From positions 1 through 64,000 of the forward strand of contig CAIXBB010000023.1 of NCBI GenBank assembly GCA_903917565.1: a stretch of DNA of 64,000 nt, given 5' to 3'. A model generated the notes under the pieces. The model saw only the letters and a list, made by a program, of their open reading frames with translations. It was not told where the DNA came from and did no database searches. This stretch comes from an uncultured cyanobacterium. Lineage in GTDB: Bacteria > Cyanobacteriota > Cyanobacteriia > PCC-6307 > Cyanobiaceae. This document shows positions 40,870 through 49,819 of the stretch, piece by piece. A program made the translations under genes and the position numbers. Position 1 is the stretch's first letter, and every line of letters begins with the position of its first letter.

Positions 40870-42323
40870 GCCAGGGGTTGGGAGCTTTGCTCCATCAGCA
40901 GCTGCCGCTGCAGTTGTTGCTGTTGCCACTGGGCCCATTGCTCCTGCCGCTGGGACACCAGGGTGGGAATGGCCAGAAATGAGCCCAGGGAAAGGCTCAT
41001 CAGAATCAATACGAAGGGGTCTCCGTAGAGCTGGGCCGCCGAGAAGAACGCCGGGACGTTGGCCAGGGCGAAGGACATGAGCCCCATCAACAGGGCGGAG
41101 GTGGACTGGGGCAGCTGCTTGAGGAGGCGGAAGTTGCGCAGCAGTACAAGAGCCAGAAGCACCATAATCACACCGAGAATCACCATGCCTGGGACGCCGA
41201 GTTCCAGGATCAGACGACCGCCGCCGCCTTCGGAGACGTAACCCACACTCTGGATCGCGTTCCGGGCGGCATTCTGAATGAGGCCACCGGTGCTGGCGCC
41301 GGCGCCCACCCCCATGCCGATGCCGTCGGACACCTGGATGGCCCTCAAGGTGGCGCCGATGCCCTGGGAGTCGACGCGCTCGACCAGGTCCTGCTGGATG
41401 GTCAGGGAGCGGTTGGTGTATTCACCGAAGTTCTCGCCCAGACTCTCTGAAAGGATGAAGGCATAGAGGGGATAGGCGATCCCCGCCACCCCGAGCACAC
41501 TGGAGATCACCCGCTCCTTGGAGGCTGGGCTGGCCCTGCGGCTGAAGAGCAGCAGGTAGATGGCCACGAAAGCCATGATCAGCACCTGGGCCTTGCGGCG
41601 GCCGGTGAGGAGGGTAAGGAAGGCAAAGCTGACCGCCATCAGCAGCAGCCCGATCTGGTTGGTCGGTTTCTGGCTGGCGAGGGCCATTGATGCCGCGATA
41701 CAGGCGGCGGCCGAAAGCTGCCAGGAGGCGATTTCACTGGTGCGCCAGAAGCCTGAGGCCCCCTTGGACGAAAAGCCATAGCGGAAGGTGATGAGCAGTC
41801 CCTCGCCGACTTCCTTGAGGGTGGGATGGTCGACCCCCTGGAAACTGAGGAACACCGTGAGACCCATCACCGCCGAGCCGATCAGATAAAGCGTCAGCAG
41901 GCGTTTCAGCAATGGCAGGTTGCATCCCACCTGGAAGCCCACCCAGAGGCCAAAGGCGGGCGCCAGATAGAAGGCGGCGCCGATCGCGGTCAGCCGGATA
42001 TCAGAGAAGCGGGCAAAGCTGTTGAGGCTCTGCAGCGCGATCAGGGTGAAGTAGATCGTGACCCAGCCATCGAATTGGGGCACGGTCCAGAACATCGCCC
42101 GCAGGTTGAAGCGCCCCGCCCGCTCCAGGAGCACGAAGCCGCAGAGGGCGAAGCCGATCAGCACAAGGCCGACCATGTAGCCGGGTTGGCCCTCAGTGAT
42201 CTTGCGCAGGGGATCCTGCACGAAGCCGATGAGGAGTGTCACCATCAGGCCGGTGCGCCAATCCCCGTCGAGGAGAACGGCGGCGAGCGCCCCGAAGATC
42301 ACGAGCAGCAGCAGGATGGTCAT
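40866..42323 (-). CDS. O-antigen polymerase/ligase-like (Wzy/WaaL) membrane protein
   Basis: The 485-residue protein has about ten to twelve hydrophobic helices (for example LLLLVIFGALAAVLLDG, MVGLVLIGFALCGFVLLERA, IGLLLMAVSFAFLTLLTG, VPGMVILGVIMVLLALVLL). A large periplasmic loop near residues 290-370 contains basic and Asp residues (ERVDSQGIGATLRAIQV), and there is a Gln-rich cytoplasmic tail (QEQWAQWQQQQLQRQ). Topology and genomic place fit a Wzy polymerase or O-antigen ligase. The two cannot be told apart by eye. It is coupled at both ends by ATGA overlaps. Confidence 0.72.
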   Translation of the reverse strand: MTILLLLVIFGALAAVLLDGDWRTGLMVTLLIGFVQDPLRKITEGQPGYMVGLVLIGFALCGFVLLERAGRFNLRAMFWTVPQFDGWVTIYFTLIALQSLNSFARFSDIRLTAIGAAFYLAPAFGLWVGFQVGCNLPLLKRLLTLYLIGSAVMGLTVFLSFQGVDHPTLKEVGEGLLITFRYGFSSKGASGFWRTSEIASWQLSAAACIAASMALASQKPTNQIGLLLMAVSFAFLTLLTGRRKAQVLIMAFVAIYLLLFSRRASPASKERVISSVLGVAGIAYPLYAFILSESLGENFGEYTNRSLTIQQDLVERVDSQGIGATLRAIQVSDGIGMGVGAGASTGGLIQNAARNAIQSVGYVSEGGGGRLILELGVPGMVILGVIMVLLALVLLRNFRLLKQLPQSTSALLMGLMSFALANVPAFFSAAQLYGDPFVLILMSLSLGSFLAIPTLVSQRQEQWAQWQQQQLQRQLLMEQSSQPLA

Positions 42324-43498
42324 CGGCCGGCGGAGGAGGTCAGCACCTGGCGGTAGGCGTCACGCAGCTGAAGGGCAAGCGTGCTCCATGAAAAATCCGT
42401 CTCCGCAAGGGTAAAGGCGGAAGCCCGCATTGACAGCGAAGGCCGCTCCAGGGCGGTGGCCAGCGTCAGTGCCAGAGCTTCCGGGTCGCTGACGCAGACC
42501 AGGCCGGCGTCGGCGCGGGCCACGTCGGCGGCCACAGCCACCTCGGGAGAAAGGATCACGGGGGTGCCGGCGGCGAGAGCTTCCACGGCCGCAATACCGA
42601 AATTCTCCGCCGCCGATGGCAGCACGTACCAGTCCGCGCCCTTCAGGAGCTGCCACTTCGCTTCCCCTTCCACGAATCCGAGCCAGCGGCAGCGAGCGTC
42701 GATGCCCAGCTCCCTGCTCCGCTCCTGCAGGCCTGCGACGTAACTGGGCTCCCCATCGCCGGCGACGGCCAGTTCCCACCGCGCTTCGGGCCGCTGCCGC
42801 TGCAGCAGGGCCAGGGCGTCCAACAGGTTCTCCAGCTGCTTCTTCGGGTGCAGCCGCGAAAGGAACAGGAAGCGGATCGGCGCCGAACCGTGCGGGGTGT
42901 CCACCGGCTGCCCCTGGGTGGGCGGGCAGCGCACCCCCAGGGGCAGCACCAGGCCCGGTGGGGCCAGGCCGAGGGCAGCGGCTTCGTCCCGTTCGGCCAT
43001 GGTGGTGAAGTGGAGAGCGGCTGCCTGCTGAAGGTTGCGGCGTTCGATCAGGCGCAGCATCAAACGTTTGCGGCCGCGGCTCTGGGCCAGGCTCCACGGG
43101 CTCAGCTGGCCGATGCTCCGCAGGATGTAGGGAACACCGGCCCAGCGGGCCTGGGCCATGGCACTGGTGGAGGGATAGGAGAACAGGGCATGGATGTGGA
43201 GCAAGGAATACCGCTTCAGGTGCCTGGCCAGCCACAGGTTGAGCCCGGGGCTGAAGGCGAATTCCCTCAGGGCGGCGATGGGCGGGCTCCAGCGGGGAAA
43301 GGCCAGCACCGGCACCCCCTGATGCCACTGCCAGCGGCCGGTGACCAGGTCCGGATGCAGCCCCGGGCCATGGTCGTTGGTGGTGAGGATGGCGGCGTCC
43401 ACGTCCTGGAGGCGCAGGGCCGCCACCATGTCGATCACGGCCCGGCTGGGGCCGCCCCGCAGCGGGCTGATGGAGGGGATGACGTGCAGGACCTTCAT
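42320..43498 (-). CDS. Glycosyltransferase family 4
   Basis: The 392-residue GT-B enzyme begins VLHVIPSISPLRGGPSRAV (the Gly-Gly acceptor loop) and continues with LLHIHALFSYPSTSAMAQAR, GVPYILRSIGQLSPWSL, then FLFLSRLHPKKQLENLLDAL, WELAVAGDGEP, VEGEAKWQLLKGADWYVLPS and AENFGIAAVEALAAGTPVIL (E-x7-E). It is similar in layout to WcaI/WbdB-like mannosyl or glucosyl transferases. It is coupled by ATGA on both sides. Confidence 0.88.
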   Translation of the reverse strand: MKVLHVIPSISPLRGGPSRAVIDMVAALRLQDVDAAILTTNDHGPGLHPDLVTGRWQWHQGVPVLAFPRWSPPIAALREFAFSPGLNLWLARHLKRYSLLHIHALFSYPSTSAMAQARWAGVPYILRSIGQLSPWSLAQSRGRKRLMLRLIERRNLQQAAALHFTTMAERDEAAALGLAPPGLVLPLGVRCPPTQGQPVDTPHGSAPIRFLFLSRLHPKKQLENLLDALALLQRQRPEARWELAVAGDGEPSYVAGLQERSRELGIDARCRWLGFVEGEAKWQLLKGADWYVLPSAAENFGIAAVEALAAGTPVILSPEVAVAADVARADAGLVCVSDPEALALTLATALERPSLSMRASAFTLAETDFSWSTLALQLRDAYRQVLTSSAGR

Positions 43499-44796
43499 GG
43501 CGAGGGGCGAGCCACCAGGAAGCGGTCGAAGGTCGCCCCCCAGGCCCTGGCCACCTGGGGGGCGGCGTAGGCGCCGATGGCGTCCGGGTTGAGGCGATGA
43601 CGGTCGCGGTAGCCGCTGGTCTGGCGTTGCAACGCCACCAGGGCATCGAAGATGGCGGAGCTGCTCTCGATGTCGCAGTAGAGGCCTTTGTGCAGGTCTT
43701 CGAGGATGGCCTGGAGCGGGTTGCCCAGCGGTCCGGCCACCAGCACCGGCGTGGCGTGGGGGAGGTACTCGAAGAATTTCGAGGGCAGGTTGTCCGTGTG
43801 GCGTGGCCCGATCAGCACCAGCAGGGCATCGGCCGCCTCGGCCAGCTGGTGGGAGCGTTCGTTGCTCACGGCGGCATGCACCCTGATGGCGTTGCGCAGG
43901 CAGGGGTCGCTGCGGATGGCCGTTCTGGCCGCTGCGTAGAGATAGCCGTACAGCAGGATCCGGAGTTCTCCGTGGCCTTCCCTCTCCCATCGGCGCACGG
44001 CCTCCAGCAACGGCTCGATCGGCCGCCAGGGGCCCAGGTTGCCGGGGTGAAACAGCGTCAGCGGGGCGCCAACCGTCGCCGTTGGTTCCCCGGGAGCCGC
44101 CGGGCCTGTCCTGGCGGCTGGTGGTGGGGCATTGCCGACCTCGAAGCAGTCCGGCAGGAAGCTGGCGGGGGTGGCACCCAGGAGCCCCTGCTCCCGGTAG
44201 CGCTGCAGGGTGAGGGGTGAGGCGAAGACGGCCCCCGCGGCGGCGGCCAGCACGGCCAGCTGGCGCTCGGGATGGGCCGGATGAAAGAGGCCCTTCTCCC
44301 GGTGGCCGCAGGGATCGTCATAGATGGCGATGAAGGGTTTGCCGAGTTGCCCGGCCACATCCCTTGCCACCTCAAGCACCGTGAAATCCGGACAGATCCC
44401 GGCCACCACATCGAACGGAATCGTCGCTGTCGTTTCCAGGGCCATGGCCCTGAGGCCCTTGAGGGCGTGGGTCTGGGGGTTATGGCCCGCCAGCTGCTCC
44501 AGCCGCCGATGGATCAGCTGGCGCAGGCCATACCAGAGGTGGAGCGGGGTGCCGGCTCGGTGGCGGTTCTTGCGGATGGCGCAGCGCTGGGAACGGGAGA
44601 CCCACTGGCTGTAGTGGCAGAAACGCTCCTGGCCGGGAAATGGCTCCGGTGTGACGGCATCCAGCCGGGGGTCGGGACCGACGACATGGAACTCCCAGCC
44701 CGCCGCCGGCAGATGGGGCAGCAGCTTGGCGTAGCGACGGGCCTGGACGCCGCCTCCCCCCGGGGGTTGGAGGGAGAGGATCAGGGCCCTGGCCAT
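43495..44796 (-). CDS. Glycosyltransferase family 4-like
   Basis: The 433-residue protein begins ALILSLQPPGGGGVQARRYA, followed by a long acceptor domain (LRQLIHRRLEQLAGHNPQTH, FDVVAGICPDF) and a C-terminal donor domain (LTLFHPGNLGPWRPIEPLLE, LAEAADALLVLIGPRHTDNL, SKFFEYLPHATPVLVAGPLG). The SKxFEYL motif is common in GT4 enzymes of the WlbH/WbuB type. It is separated by one base from the upstream GT2-GT4 fusion gene, and overlaps the next gene by ATGA. Confidence 0.82.
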   Translation of the reverse strand: MARALILSLQPPGGGGVQARRYAKLLPHLPAAGWEFHVVGPDPRLDAVTPEPFPGQERFCHYSQWVSRSQRCAIRKNRHRAGTPLHLWYGLRQLIHRRLEQLAGHNPQTHALKGLRAMALETTATIPFDVVAGICPDFTVLEVARDVAGQLGKPFIAIYDDPCGHREKGLFHPAHPERQLAVLAAAAGAVFASPLTLQRYREQGLLGATPASFLPDCFEVGNAPPPAARTGPAAPGEPTATVGAPLTLFHPGNLGPWRPIEPLLEAVRRWEREGHGELRILLYGYLYAAARTAIRSDPCLRNAIRVHAAVSNERSHQLAEAADALLVLIGPRHTDNLPSKFFEYLPHATPVLVAGPLGNPLQAILEDLHKGLYCDIESSSAIFDALVALQRQTSGYRDRHRLNPDAIGAYAAPQVARAWGATFDRFLVARPSP

Positions 44797-44797
44797 C

Positions 44798-46861
44798 TCA
44801 GCGCTGCTCCACCAGGGCCAGCCCCGCCAGGATCCCCTCGGCGGCGTTCCGCACGCTGAAGTGGGTGTTGACCAGCTCTTTGGCCGTTGCCCCCATGCGG
44901 GCGGCGGCGGCCGGATCGGCGGCCATCCGCCCCATGGCGGCGGCCAGGGCCGCTGGCTGGCCGACGGGGCTCACCAGGCCCGTGCGCCCGTCGAGCACCA
45001 GATCCTCGGCGCAACCCACCTGGTCGCTCACGATCGCCGGCAGCCCGCAGGCCATGGCTTCATTCACCACCAGACCCCAGGTTTCGCCGTGGTCGGAGGG
45101 CAACACGAGGCAGTCGGCCGCCGCGTAGGCCGAGGGCATTCCGGACTGATTCAGGAAGCCGGCGAAAGTCACCGGCAGGCCGTGCCGGGTGGCCAGCGCT
45201 CTGCAGGCCTCCTCCAGGGGACCGGTGCCCACGAGCAGAAGATGCACCGGCGGGGCCAGGGGATCCACCAGAAGCAATCGCAGCGTTTCAAGCAGGTCGA
45301 ACGGGCGTTTCTTGGGCTGGAGCTTGCCGGCGAACAGAAAGCAGAAGGCCTTCGCTGGGATGGCCCAGCCCTGGCGCAGCTCCTCCCGGCGGGGACGCAG
45401 GGCGTCGGCCCGCTCGCCGAAGTAGGCGTTGTCGACGAAGTGGGGTGAGGACACCAATCGCTTTTCGGGCACGCCGAACTGTCGGTACCAGCGGGTATTG
45501 GCCGTGCCCACGGGAAGGCCGACGGAAACCCCCCGGAACAGGAACCAATAGGTGAGGGTCAGGGGCCAGGGCCTGGGGCGGAAGGCGTTGGAATCCATGC
45601 GCAGCAGCACCGGCAGGCCCTGCAGGCGGGCGGCGATGAACAACTGCACCATTCCCAGAAAGTGCCAGCCGGTCAGCAGCAGGGCATCGGGCCGTTGCCG
45701 GCCGGGACCGAACCCCAGCTCCCCGAGGGGGCGTGCCAGCCAGACGCCCCGGTAGCCGGACGTGATGCCGCGGCCCCGGCCACTGGTGGCTGCGTGCCAG
45801 CCGTAGCCCTCCAGCAACGGCACGTCCCACTCGAAGGAAACGCCGAATCCCAGCCCCTGGGTCCGGGCGTCCGGAAGGGTGAGATAGAGCACGTCACTCT
45901 GCACACCAGGGGCGGCGGCGAGGGCCTGGAACAGGGGTGTCTGGTACTGCACCGGATGGCTGCCGGCGATCAGCAGCCGGCGCCGGCGCGTCGGCAGAAG
46001 GGCCGGACCGTTCTTCTGCAGGCGCAGGGCCCAGAGCAGGCCACGCCCTTCGGCGATCAGCGTGGGAGGGATCCACCAGGGGTGGCGCAGGTGGTGACGA
46101 CTGCGCACCGACCCCAGCCAGCCGCGCAGGCAGGCCGCCAGAGCCACGCCCGCGGGCTGGGTGCGCAGCTGGAAGTAATAGCGGCCCACGGCGTGGTCGG
46201 GCTTCACCGTGGTGAGGTGCTTGCCGTAGCTGCGGGTGCCGCCCCGCTCGGCCCGCAGATGGTGGATCAGGGCGCCGGGCACGTACTGGATCGGATGGCC
46301 CGCCTGGCGCCAGCGATGGGCGAATTCGGCTTCGAAGCGATAGGCCACCCGCACGAAGTTCTGGTCGAACCCCCCCAGCTCCAGAGCCCGCCGGCGGGGG
46401 ATGGCCACATTGCCCCCCATGAATTCCTCAACCCTGCGGGGCCGCAGGCTGTTGAACAGGAACGGTCCCTCCTCCGCATCGCTGCGGCCCTGGTGCCAGG
46501 GCTGCAGCACCCGTCCGGCGAGCATGGCGTCGGGATCGGCGGCTCCCGCCTTTTCGTGGGCGGCGAGCAGCTCCGGGTCAGGCAGGATGTCGTCGTCGAG
46601 GAACAGCACCCGCTCGCCGTGGGCCTCCTGCAGGGCCACGTTCATGGCGCCGGTGATCGAGGGGGTCGGCAGCCGCAGCCATTGGATCCGTCCTTCCGCC
46701 TGCCAGGCGCCCAGCCGGGCTTCGCAGTCCGGATCGTGGCGGGGCGTCTGGTCGACGACCAACAGCTCGAAGGGGGGCGGATCCAGGGCCAGCAGGGCAG
46801 CGACGCTGTCGATCAGCACCTGATCGCGGCCGTAGGTGGGGATCGCGACGCTGAGGGTCAT
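44798..46861 (-). CDS. Bifunctional glycosyltransferase, GT2 + GT4 fusion
   Basis: The 687-residue protein has an N-terminal GT2 domain (LSVAIPTYGRDQVLIDSVAA, FELLVVDQTP, VLFLDDDILPDPELLAAHEK, GGNVAIPRRRALELGGFDQN) over about the first 290 residues. A GT4 domain follows (LLIAGSHPVQYQTPLFQALA, VLLRMDSNAFR, CFLFAGKLQPKKRPFDLLET, LLLVGTGPLEEACRALA, CLVLPSDHGETWGLVVNEAM). Both active domains look intact, so one polypeptide could add two successive sugars. Its ATG overlaps the upstream GT2 stop. Fusion within one frame is unbroken. Confidence 0.86.
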   Translation of the reverse strand: MTLSVAIPTYGRDQVLIDSVAALLALDPPPFELLVVDQTPRHDPDCEARLGAWQAEGRIQWLRLPTPSITGAMNVALQEAHGERVLFLDDDILPDPELLAAHEKAGAADPDAMLAGRVLQPWHQGRSDAEEGPFLFNSLRPRRVEEFMGGNVAIPRRRALELGGFDQNFVRVAYRFEAEFAHRWRQAGHPIQYVPGALIHHLRAERGGTRSYGKHLTTVKPDHAVGRYYFQLRTQPAGVALAACLRGWLGSVRSRHHLRHPWWIPPTLIAEGRGLLWALRLQKNGPALLPTRRRRLLIAGSHPVQYQTPLFQALAAAPGVQSDVLYLTLPDARTQGLGFGVSFEWDVPLLEGYGWHAATSGRGRGITSGYRGVWLARPLGELGFGPGRQRPDALLLTGWHFLGMVQLFIAARLQGLPVLLRMDSNAFRPRPWPLTLTYWFLFRGVSVGLPVGTANTRWYRQFGVPEKRLVSSPHFVDNAYFGERADALRPRREELRQGWAIPAKAFCFLFAGKLQPKKRPFDLLETLRLLLVDPLAPPVHLLLVGTGPLEEACRALATRHGLPVTFAGFLNQSGMPSAYAAADCLVLPSDHGETWGLVVNEAMACGLPAIVSDQVGCAEDLVLDGRTGLVSPVGQPAALAAAMGRMAADPAAAARMGATAKELVNTHFSVRNAAEGILAGLALVEQR

Positions 46862-47793
46862 GGCAGGGTGGCCAGCTTGAGACGGGCCTTGAGGTGCCAG
46901 GGGTTGAGGGCGAGGGCCTGGCGCAGATAGTGGCGGGCCAGGTCCGGACGCTCGCGGCTGAGGCAGGCACCGATGAAATAGGCCCCATCGGCCTGCCGGC
47001 GGGGTTTGGCCCTGGAGCCACGGCAGCGGTCGCTCAGGGCCTCCGCCTCGGCCAGGAAGGGCATCTCCGGCTGCCCGCCGCGGCGGGCCTTGGTGGCCGC
47101 CACGATCAGGGCATGGAACGCCTCCTGCTCCTGGCGCCGCGAACCGCTGATCGATCCGGGGGAGAGGGTGGCCTCGTAGAGCACCTCCGGCACCACCAGG
47201 TGGTTGCCGAACTCCACCATGCGGCTCCAGAGATCGATGTCCTGGGCGAAGTAGAACATCGGCCGATAGCCTCCGGCGCGCTCATAGGCACTGCGGCGCA
47301 TCATCACCGAGCCGTGGATCGCAGGACCGGTGAGGCCATCGGCCAGCTCGCCGGCCTCCGGCGCGTTCACCCGGACGGTGGCCCCTTCGGGCACCACCAG
47401 GCGCACATGGGTGGAGCAGAGGCTGGCTTCGGGGTTTACCTCCAGGCAGCGCAGCTGGTGTCGCAGCCGGCCAGGCAGGGAGATGTCGCCCGCATCCTGG
47501 CGGGCGATGAAGCGGCCGCGGGCCACCTGGCAGCCTTCGATCAGGGAGCGGGTGAGGCCCCGGCCCTGCCGCTCCAGCACCTGCAGGCGCGGCTCACAGG
47601 CGGACCGTGCCGCGAGCAGCGCGCCGGTGTCGTCGCTGGAGCCGTCGTTGATCACCACGATCTCCAGATTCACCCCCTCCTGGCTGGTGAGGGAATCGAG
47701 AGTGGCGGCCAGGCTGGCGCCGCCGTTGCGCACTCCCATCACCACTGACACCAGCGGGGCCGTGACGGATTCGTGCTCCACAGGCTCGTGCAT
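46858..47793 (-). CDS. Glycosyltransferase family 2
   Basis: The 311-residue GT-A enzyme has VSVVMGVRNGGASLAATLDS, EIVVINDGSSDDTGALLAAR, GRFIARQDAGDISLPGRLRH (DxGD metal motif), SVMMRRSAYERAGGYRPMF and FAQDIDLWSRMVEFG. A C-terminal helical tail (ARHYLRQALALNPWHLKARL) recalls a TPR-like repeat. It follows the dual-GT2 gene by 4 bp and is coupled to the GT2-GT4 fusion. Confidence 0.86.
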   Translation of the reverse strand: MHEPVEHESVTAPLVSVVMGVRNGGASLAATLDSLTSQEGVNLEIVVINDGSSDDTGALLAARSACEPRLQVLERQGRGLTRSLIEGCQVARGRFIARQDAGDISLPGRLRHQLRCLEVNPEASLCSTHVRLVVPEGATVRVNAPEAGELADGLTGPAIHGSVMMRRSAYERAGGYRPMFYFAQDIDLWSRMVEFGNHLVVPEVLYEATLSPGSISGSRRQEQEAFHALIVAATKARRGGQPEMPFLAEAEALSDRCRGSRAKPRRQADGAYFIGACLSRERPDLARHYLRQALALNPWHLKARLKLATLP

Positions 47794-47797
47794 CAGC

Positions 47798-49819
47798 TCA
47801 GGTCATGTTCTCCCCTGGGCGGGCTCCTGGCTGCAGCCGTGTCCGGACCCCCATGCTCAGGCGGGCCGCCCGGCCCCAGCCCAGGACGGCGGCGAGCAGC
47901 CCGTAGAACACGAACTCCAGCTGCCGGCGTTGCTGCCAGGCTCCGGTCCGCCGGGCGAGCTGGAACAGCCGGCGGGAGGCAGGCTCCGCTCCGGCGGCGC
48001 CGCACTGGCGGCTGAGCAGGAAGGCGGAGCGGGAGAAGCGCGCCATCTCAGGGCTGCGGCGGCCAACACCGGCGGCCAGGGCGCTGCGCAGCAGGGAGTC
48101 CTGCGCCCTGGCCCGGTCCCCCAGCTTGCGGGGGTCCAGGTGGCCCCGGTCACTGAGGTGATCGTCACCCATGTGGATCCGCCGCACGGAGACCTCGACC
48201 GGCACCCATACCAGGGGAGCCCCGACCGCGCCGGCCCTGCCGTCGTACTCCCAGTCCTCCTCGTTGATCCACGGTTGCCACGGGCCGATGCGGTCGAGCA
48301 GTTCGCGCCGATAGAGCGGGCAACTGGTGGTCCACCAGCGCTCCAGCAGCAGCAGGGGGAACAGGCGCTCCAGCGGCGTGCCGGTGGCCCTCATCGGGCC
48401 GCGGCGCTGGACGGGCCGCCGGGAATGGTCCTCCTCCAGGCTGGGGCCATAGGCGATCCGGGCCTCGGGGCACCGGTTCAGGGCCCCCACCTGGGCGCTG
48501 AACTTGCCGGGCAGCAGCAGGTCGTCGCTGTCGAGGAACTGCACGAATTCGCCGCGGCTGTGGTCAAGGCCCCGCTGGCGGGCGGCGCCGGGTCCGCCGT
48601 TGGGCTGATGGATCACCCGGAGGATCGCCGGATGGTCGGCGGCCAGGCCATCGGCCACGGCGCCGGTGTCGTCGCTGGAGCCGTCGTCGACGATGACGAT
48701 CTCAATCGGCCGGTGGTCCTGCGCCAGCACGCTGGATACCGCTTCGCGCAGCAGAGCTGAGCGGTTGTGCACCGGAATGATCGTGCTCACCAGGCCGGGC
48801 ACGGGCGCGGGCCGCAGGGCGGCGATGCGCTCGAGGGCAGGACGCTGCATCACGGCACGGGCCCGTTCCAGGTTGGGGTTGTCCCGCTGGTGCTTGAGGG
48901 GCTGGCTGCGGTGCCAGAGGTGCACGATCGGCTCGTAGCCCCAGATCCAGGTGGGGCGGGTGAGGCAGCGGTCCCAGAACTCGTTGTCCTCGCCGCCCCA
49001 GCCGACGAAGCCCTCGTCCATGCCGCCGATGGCGGCATAGGCCTCCGCGGTGATCGCCATCGAGCCCCCGGCCTCCAGGTTCTGCACGATCACTTCGGCG
49101 GGCCGCGCCCCGTAGTCCTGGGAGCCGGCGAGCACCCGGGCGCTGTGGGCCTCGTCGAGATAGAAAACAAACCGTTTGGGGTTCACCACCGCGTAGCCGC
49201 AGGCGATTCTCTGCAGCAGGCGACGGGCATAGCCGCTCGGTACGAGCATGTCGTTGTCGTGCAGCAGAAGCACCGGAGCGCGGGCGTGGCGGGCGCCGAG
49301 ATTGAAGGTGTGGGAGCGGTTGTAGGGGGCGGTCGGGTCCGGCAGGGGCCCATGGATGTGGCGCACCCAGGGCGGCAGCCGGTGGGCGATGCGGGGCTCG
49401 CTGTCCTGCTCGATCACCAGGCACTCCAGGCGCACGTTCTCCTGGGCGGCGAGGGAGTCCAGGGTGGCCAGCAGCAGGGGCAGCCGCTCGCTGCCCCGGT
49501 GGCCGATCAGGACGCTCAGCTCCGGTGGCCCTTCGCTCCAGCCGGGGGCGCTGCGGCGCAGAATCGGCGCCTTCGCCAGGCAGCGATGCAGCAGGCGTCT
49601 GCCCAGCTCCGGCTGGACGCCAGGCGCATGGAGGCGGGAGGTGTAGCGCCACAGACAGGCCTGGCCAAGGCCATCGGGGGCCGCCTCCAGCCGCTCGCTG
49701 CGGTTGGCGATCGCCAGGTGGGCCGGCGCGGGCCGGCGCAGCAACCACTCGTAGCGCAGCCGCTCCTTCAGCCAGACGCCCAGTCGCTCCCTCTGGGAGG
49801 GTCCTGTCGCTTCAGCCAC
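47798..49819 (-). CDS. Dual-domain family 2 glycosyltransferase
   Basis: The 673-residue protein carries two GT-A domains. The first (about 90-330) has LSVLIGHRGSERLPLLLATL, APVLLLHDNDMLVPSGYARR and MDEGFVGWGGEDNEFWDRC with Trp274-Gly-Gly-Glu-Asp, the galactosyl/hexosaminyl-transferase C-terminal motif. The second (about 350-600) has VSTIIPVHNRSALLREAVSS, EIVIVDDGSSDDTGAVADGL, GEFVQFLDSDDLLLPGKF and INEEDWEYDGRA near 520. Two tandem GT-A domains in ~680 residues resembles chondroitin-polymerase architecture (KfoC), although sugar specificity cannot be inferred. GTG start overlapping the upstream GT4 stop by 8 bp. Confidence 0.85.
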   Translation of the reverse strand: MAEATGPSQRERLGVWLKERLRYEWLLRRPAPAHLAIANRSERLEAAPDGLGQACLWRYTSRLHAPGVQPELGRRLLHRCLAKAPILRRSAPGWSEGPPELSVLIGHRGSERLPLLLATLDSLAAQENVRLECLVIEQDSEPRIAHRLPPWVRHIHGPLPDPTAPYNRSHTFNLGARHARAPVLLLHDNDMLVPSGYARRLLQRIACGYAVVNPKRFVFYLDEAHSARVLAGSQDYGARPAEVIVQNLEAGGSMAITAEAYAAIGGMDEGFVGWGGEDNEFWDRCLTRPTWIWGYEPIVHLWHRSQPLKHQRDNPNLERARAVMQRPALERIAALRPAPVPGLVSTIIPVHNRSALLREAVSSVLAQDHRPIEIVIVDDGSSDDTGAVADGLAADHPAILRVIHQPNGGPGAARQRGLDHSRGEFVQFLDSDDLLLPGKFSAQVGALNRCPEARIAYGPSLEEDHSRRPVQRRGPMRATGTPLERLFPLLLLERWWTTSCPLYRRELLDRIGPWQPWINEEDWEYDGRAGAVGAPLVWVPVEVSVRRIHMGDDHLSDRGHLDPRKLGDRARAQDSLLRSALAAGVGRRSPEMARFSRSAFLLSRQCGAAGAEPASRRLFQLARRTGAWQQRRQLEFVFYGLLAAVLGWGRAARLSMGVRTRLQPGARPGENMT

